From NCBI GenBank assembly GCA_031258375.1, contig JAIRMX010000105.1, forward strand, positions 1 through 7,013: a stretch of 7,013 bases of DNA. Direction: 5' to 3'. This document shows positions 6,449-7,013 of the stretch, one piece after another. The position numbers were made by a program, and so were the translations under genes. Each line of letters starts with the position of its first letter. Within the stretch, counting starts at the first letter, position 1. Origin of the DNA: Elusimicrobiota bacterium. Its GTDB lineage: Bacteria; Elusimicrobiota; Elusimicrobia; Elusimicrobiales; Elusimicrobiaceae. The notes under the pieces are model-generated. The model had not been told where the DNA came from, did not search any database, and worked only from the letters and a program-made list of their open reading frames with translations.

Positions 6449-7013
6449 ATGAAAGATAAAGACGTTATTCTCGAAATGAGAAACATTTGTAAAGAATTTC
6501 CTGGCGTCAAAGCTTTAAACGGCGTAAATTTCAAAGTCCGTAAAAACGAGATACACGCGCTTGTCGGGGAGAATGGTGCTGGGAAATCGACGCTGATGAA
6601 TATTCTTGGCGGAGTTTATCCTTATGGCGCATACAGCGGGGATATTATAATAAACGGCGAAATCTGTAGATTTAATGATATTAAAAGCAGCGAAAAGATC
6701 GGCATAGCCGTAATACACCAGGAACTTGCGCTCAGCCCGTATTTATCTATAGCGGAAAACATATTTTTAGGTCATGAAAAATCTATATGCGGAATTATAA
6801 ATTGGGATAAGACAAGAAAAGCGGCACTCGTTTACATGAAACGTCTTGGTCTCGAGGAAAATCCTGATACGCTGGTAAACAAAATAGGTCTTGGCAAACA
6901 ACAGATAGTTGAAATTGCCAAAGCCCTTGCAAAAGATGCCAAAATATTGGTACTGGACGAACCTACCGCCGCGCTTAACGAAAAAGACAGCGAAAATCTG
7001 CTCAAAATACTCG
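6449..7013 (+). CDS. gguA: Sugar ABC transporter ATP-binding protein, GguA/MmsA type (partial, 3' end outside window)
   Basis: This is the cytoplasmic ATPase of a CUT2 sugar importer, normally about 500 residues with two nucleotide-binding domains; 188 codons of the first domain are present before the window ends. It begins MKDKDVILEMRNICKEFPGV. Walker A is GENGAGKST at 40-48, with Lys46; the Q-loop is HQELALSPYLSIAENIFLG (90-108), with Gln91; the ABC signature is the CUT2-type variant IGLGKQQ at 146-152. Walker B is ILVLDEP at 166-172, with Asp170 and Glu171, and the D-loop region is ALNEKD (175-180). The VYPYGAYSGDI insertion, the IIN-W segment and NPDTLVNKIGLGKQQ resemble GguA/MmsA ATPases more than XylG or RbsA, matching the ChvE-like binding protein upstream. 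The ATG at 6449 is supported by AAAGG and by alignment of the N-terminus with the family. A permease gene (gguB/mmsB-like) is expected just downstream. Confidence 0.92.
   Translation, partial: MKDKDVILEMRNICKEFPGVKALNGVNFKVRKNEIHALVGENGAGKSTLMNILGGVYPYGAYSGDIIINGEICRFNDIKSSEKIGIAVIHQELALSPYLSIAENIFLGHEKSICGIINWDKTRKAALVYMKRLGLEENPDTLVNKIGLGKQQIVEIAKALAKDAKILVLDEPTAALNEKDSENLLKIL

Noticed and set aside
1..7013. CRISPR array, tRNA, rRNA or phage genes
   Set aside because: No regularly spaced repeats, no cloverleaf or rRNA-like segments and no phage proteins were seen on either strand.

Overview
The window carries a D-xylose uptake and catabolism operon on the + strand. It lies directly downstream of a decayed DDE-transposase insertion-sequence remnant. 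The DNA is AT-rich, Shine-Dalgarno sites are GGAGG-type, and the sugar-binding protein has a bacterial lipobox, so the source is a bacterium that uses the outer-membrane-type or Gram-positive lipoprotein pathway. Low GC, a frameshifted transposase and a self-contained pentose operon would fit a gut-associated lineage such as Elusimicrobiota/Endomicrobium. That is only an impression from style; no marker gene here settles the taxon.

Layout. About 8-1057: one insertion-sequence copy. Its transposase is readable as a helix-turn-helix region followed by an integrase (rve) core, but only by switching reading frame several times, so it is a pseudogene. 1053-1236: AT-rich regulatory gap with an operator-like inverted repeat and weak promoter candidates. 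1249-2556: xylA, xylose isomerase. 2686-4176: xylB, xylulokinase. 4173-5216: galM-type aldose 1-epimerase, overlapping xylB by 4 nt. 5259-6332: ChvE-type periplasmic sugar-binding lipoprotein. 6333-6448: intercistronic gap with overlapping inverted repeats. 6449 to the window edge: GguA/MmsA-type ABC transporter ATPase, cut off after its first nucleotide-binding domain has shown Walker A, signature and Walker B.

How the genes fit together (inference from families and order): the lipoprotein captures an aldose, the ATPase and a permease that should lie just beyond the window import it, the epimerase interconverts alpha and beta anomers, XylA converts D-xylose to D-xylulose, and XylB phosphorylates it to D-xylulose 5-phosphate for the pentose phosphate pathway. 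All genes point the same way and every gap is under 135 nt. All family-defining catalytic residues I could place are present, so the pathway looks functional.

I do not see an undescribed biological system here. The points most worth a second look are two operator/attenuator-like inverted repeats, the pairing of xylAB with a ChvE-GguA-type transporter instead of XylFGH, and the multiply frameshifted transposase beside the operon promoter.
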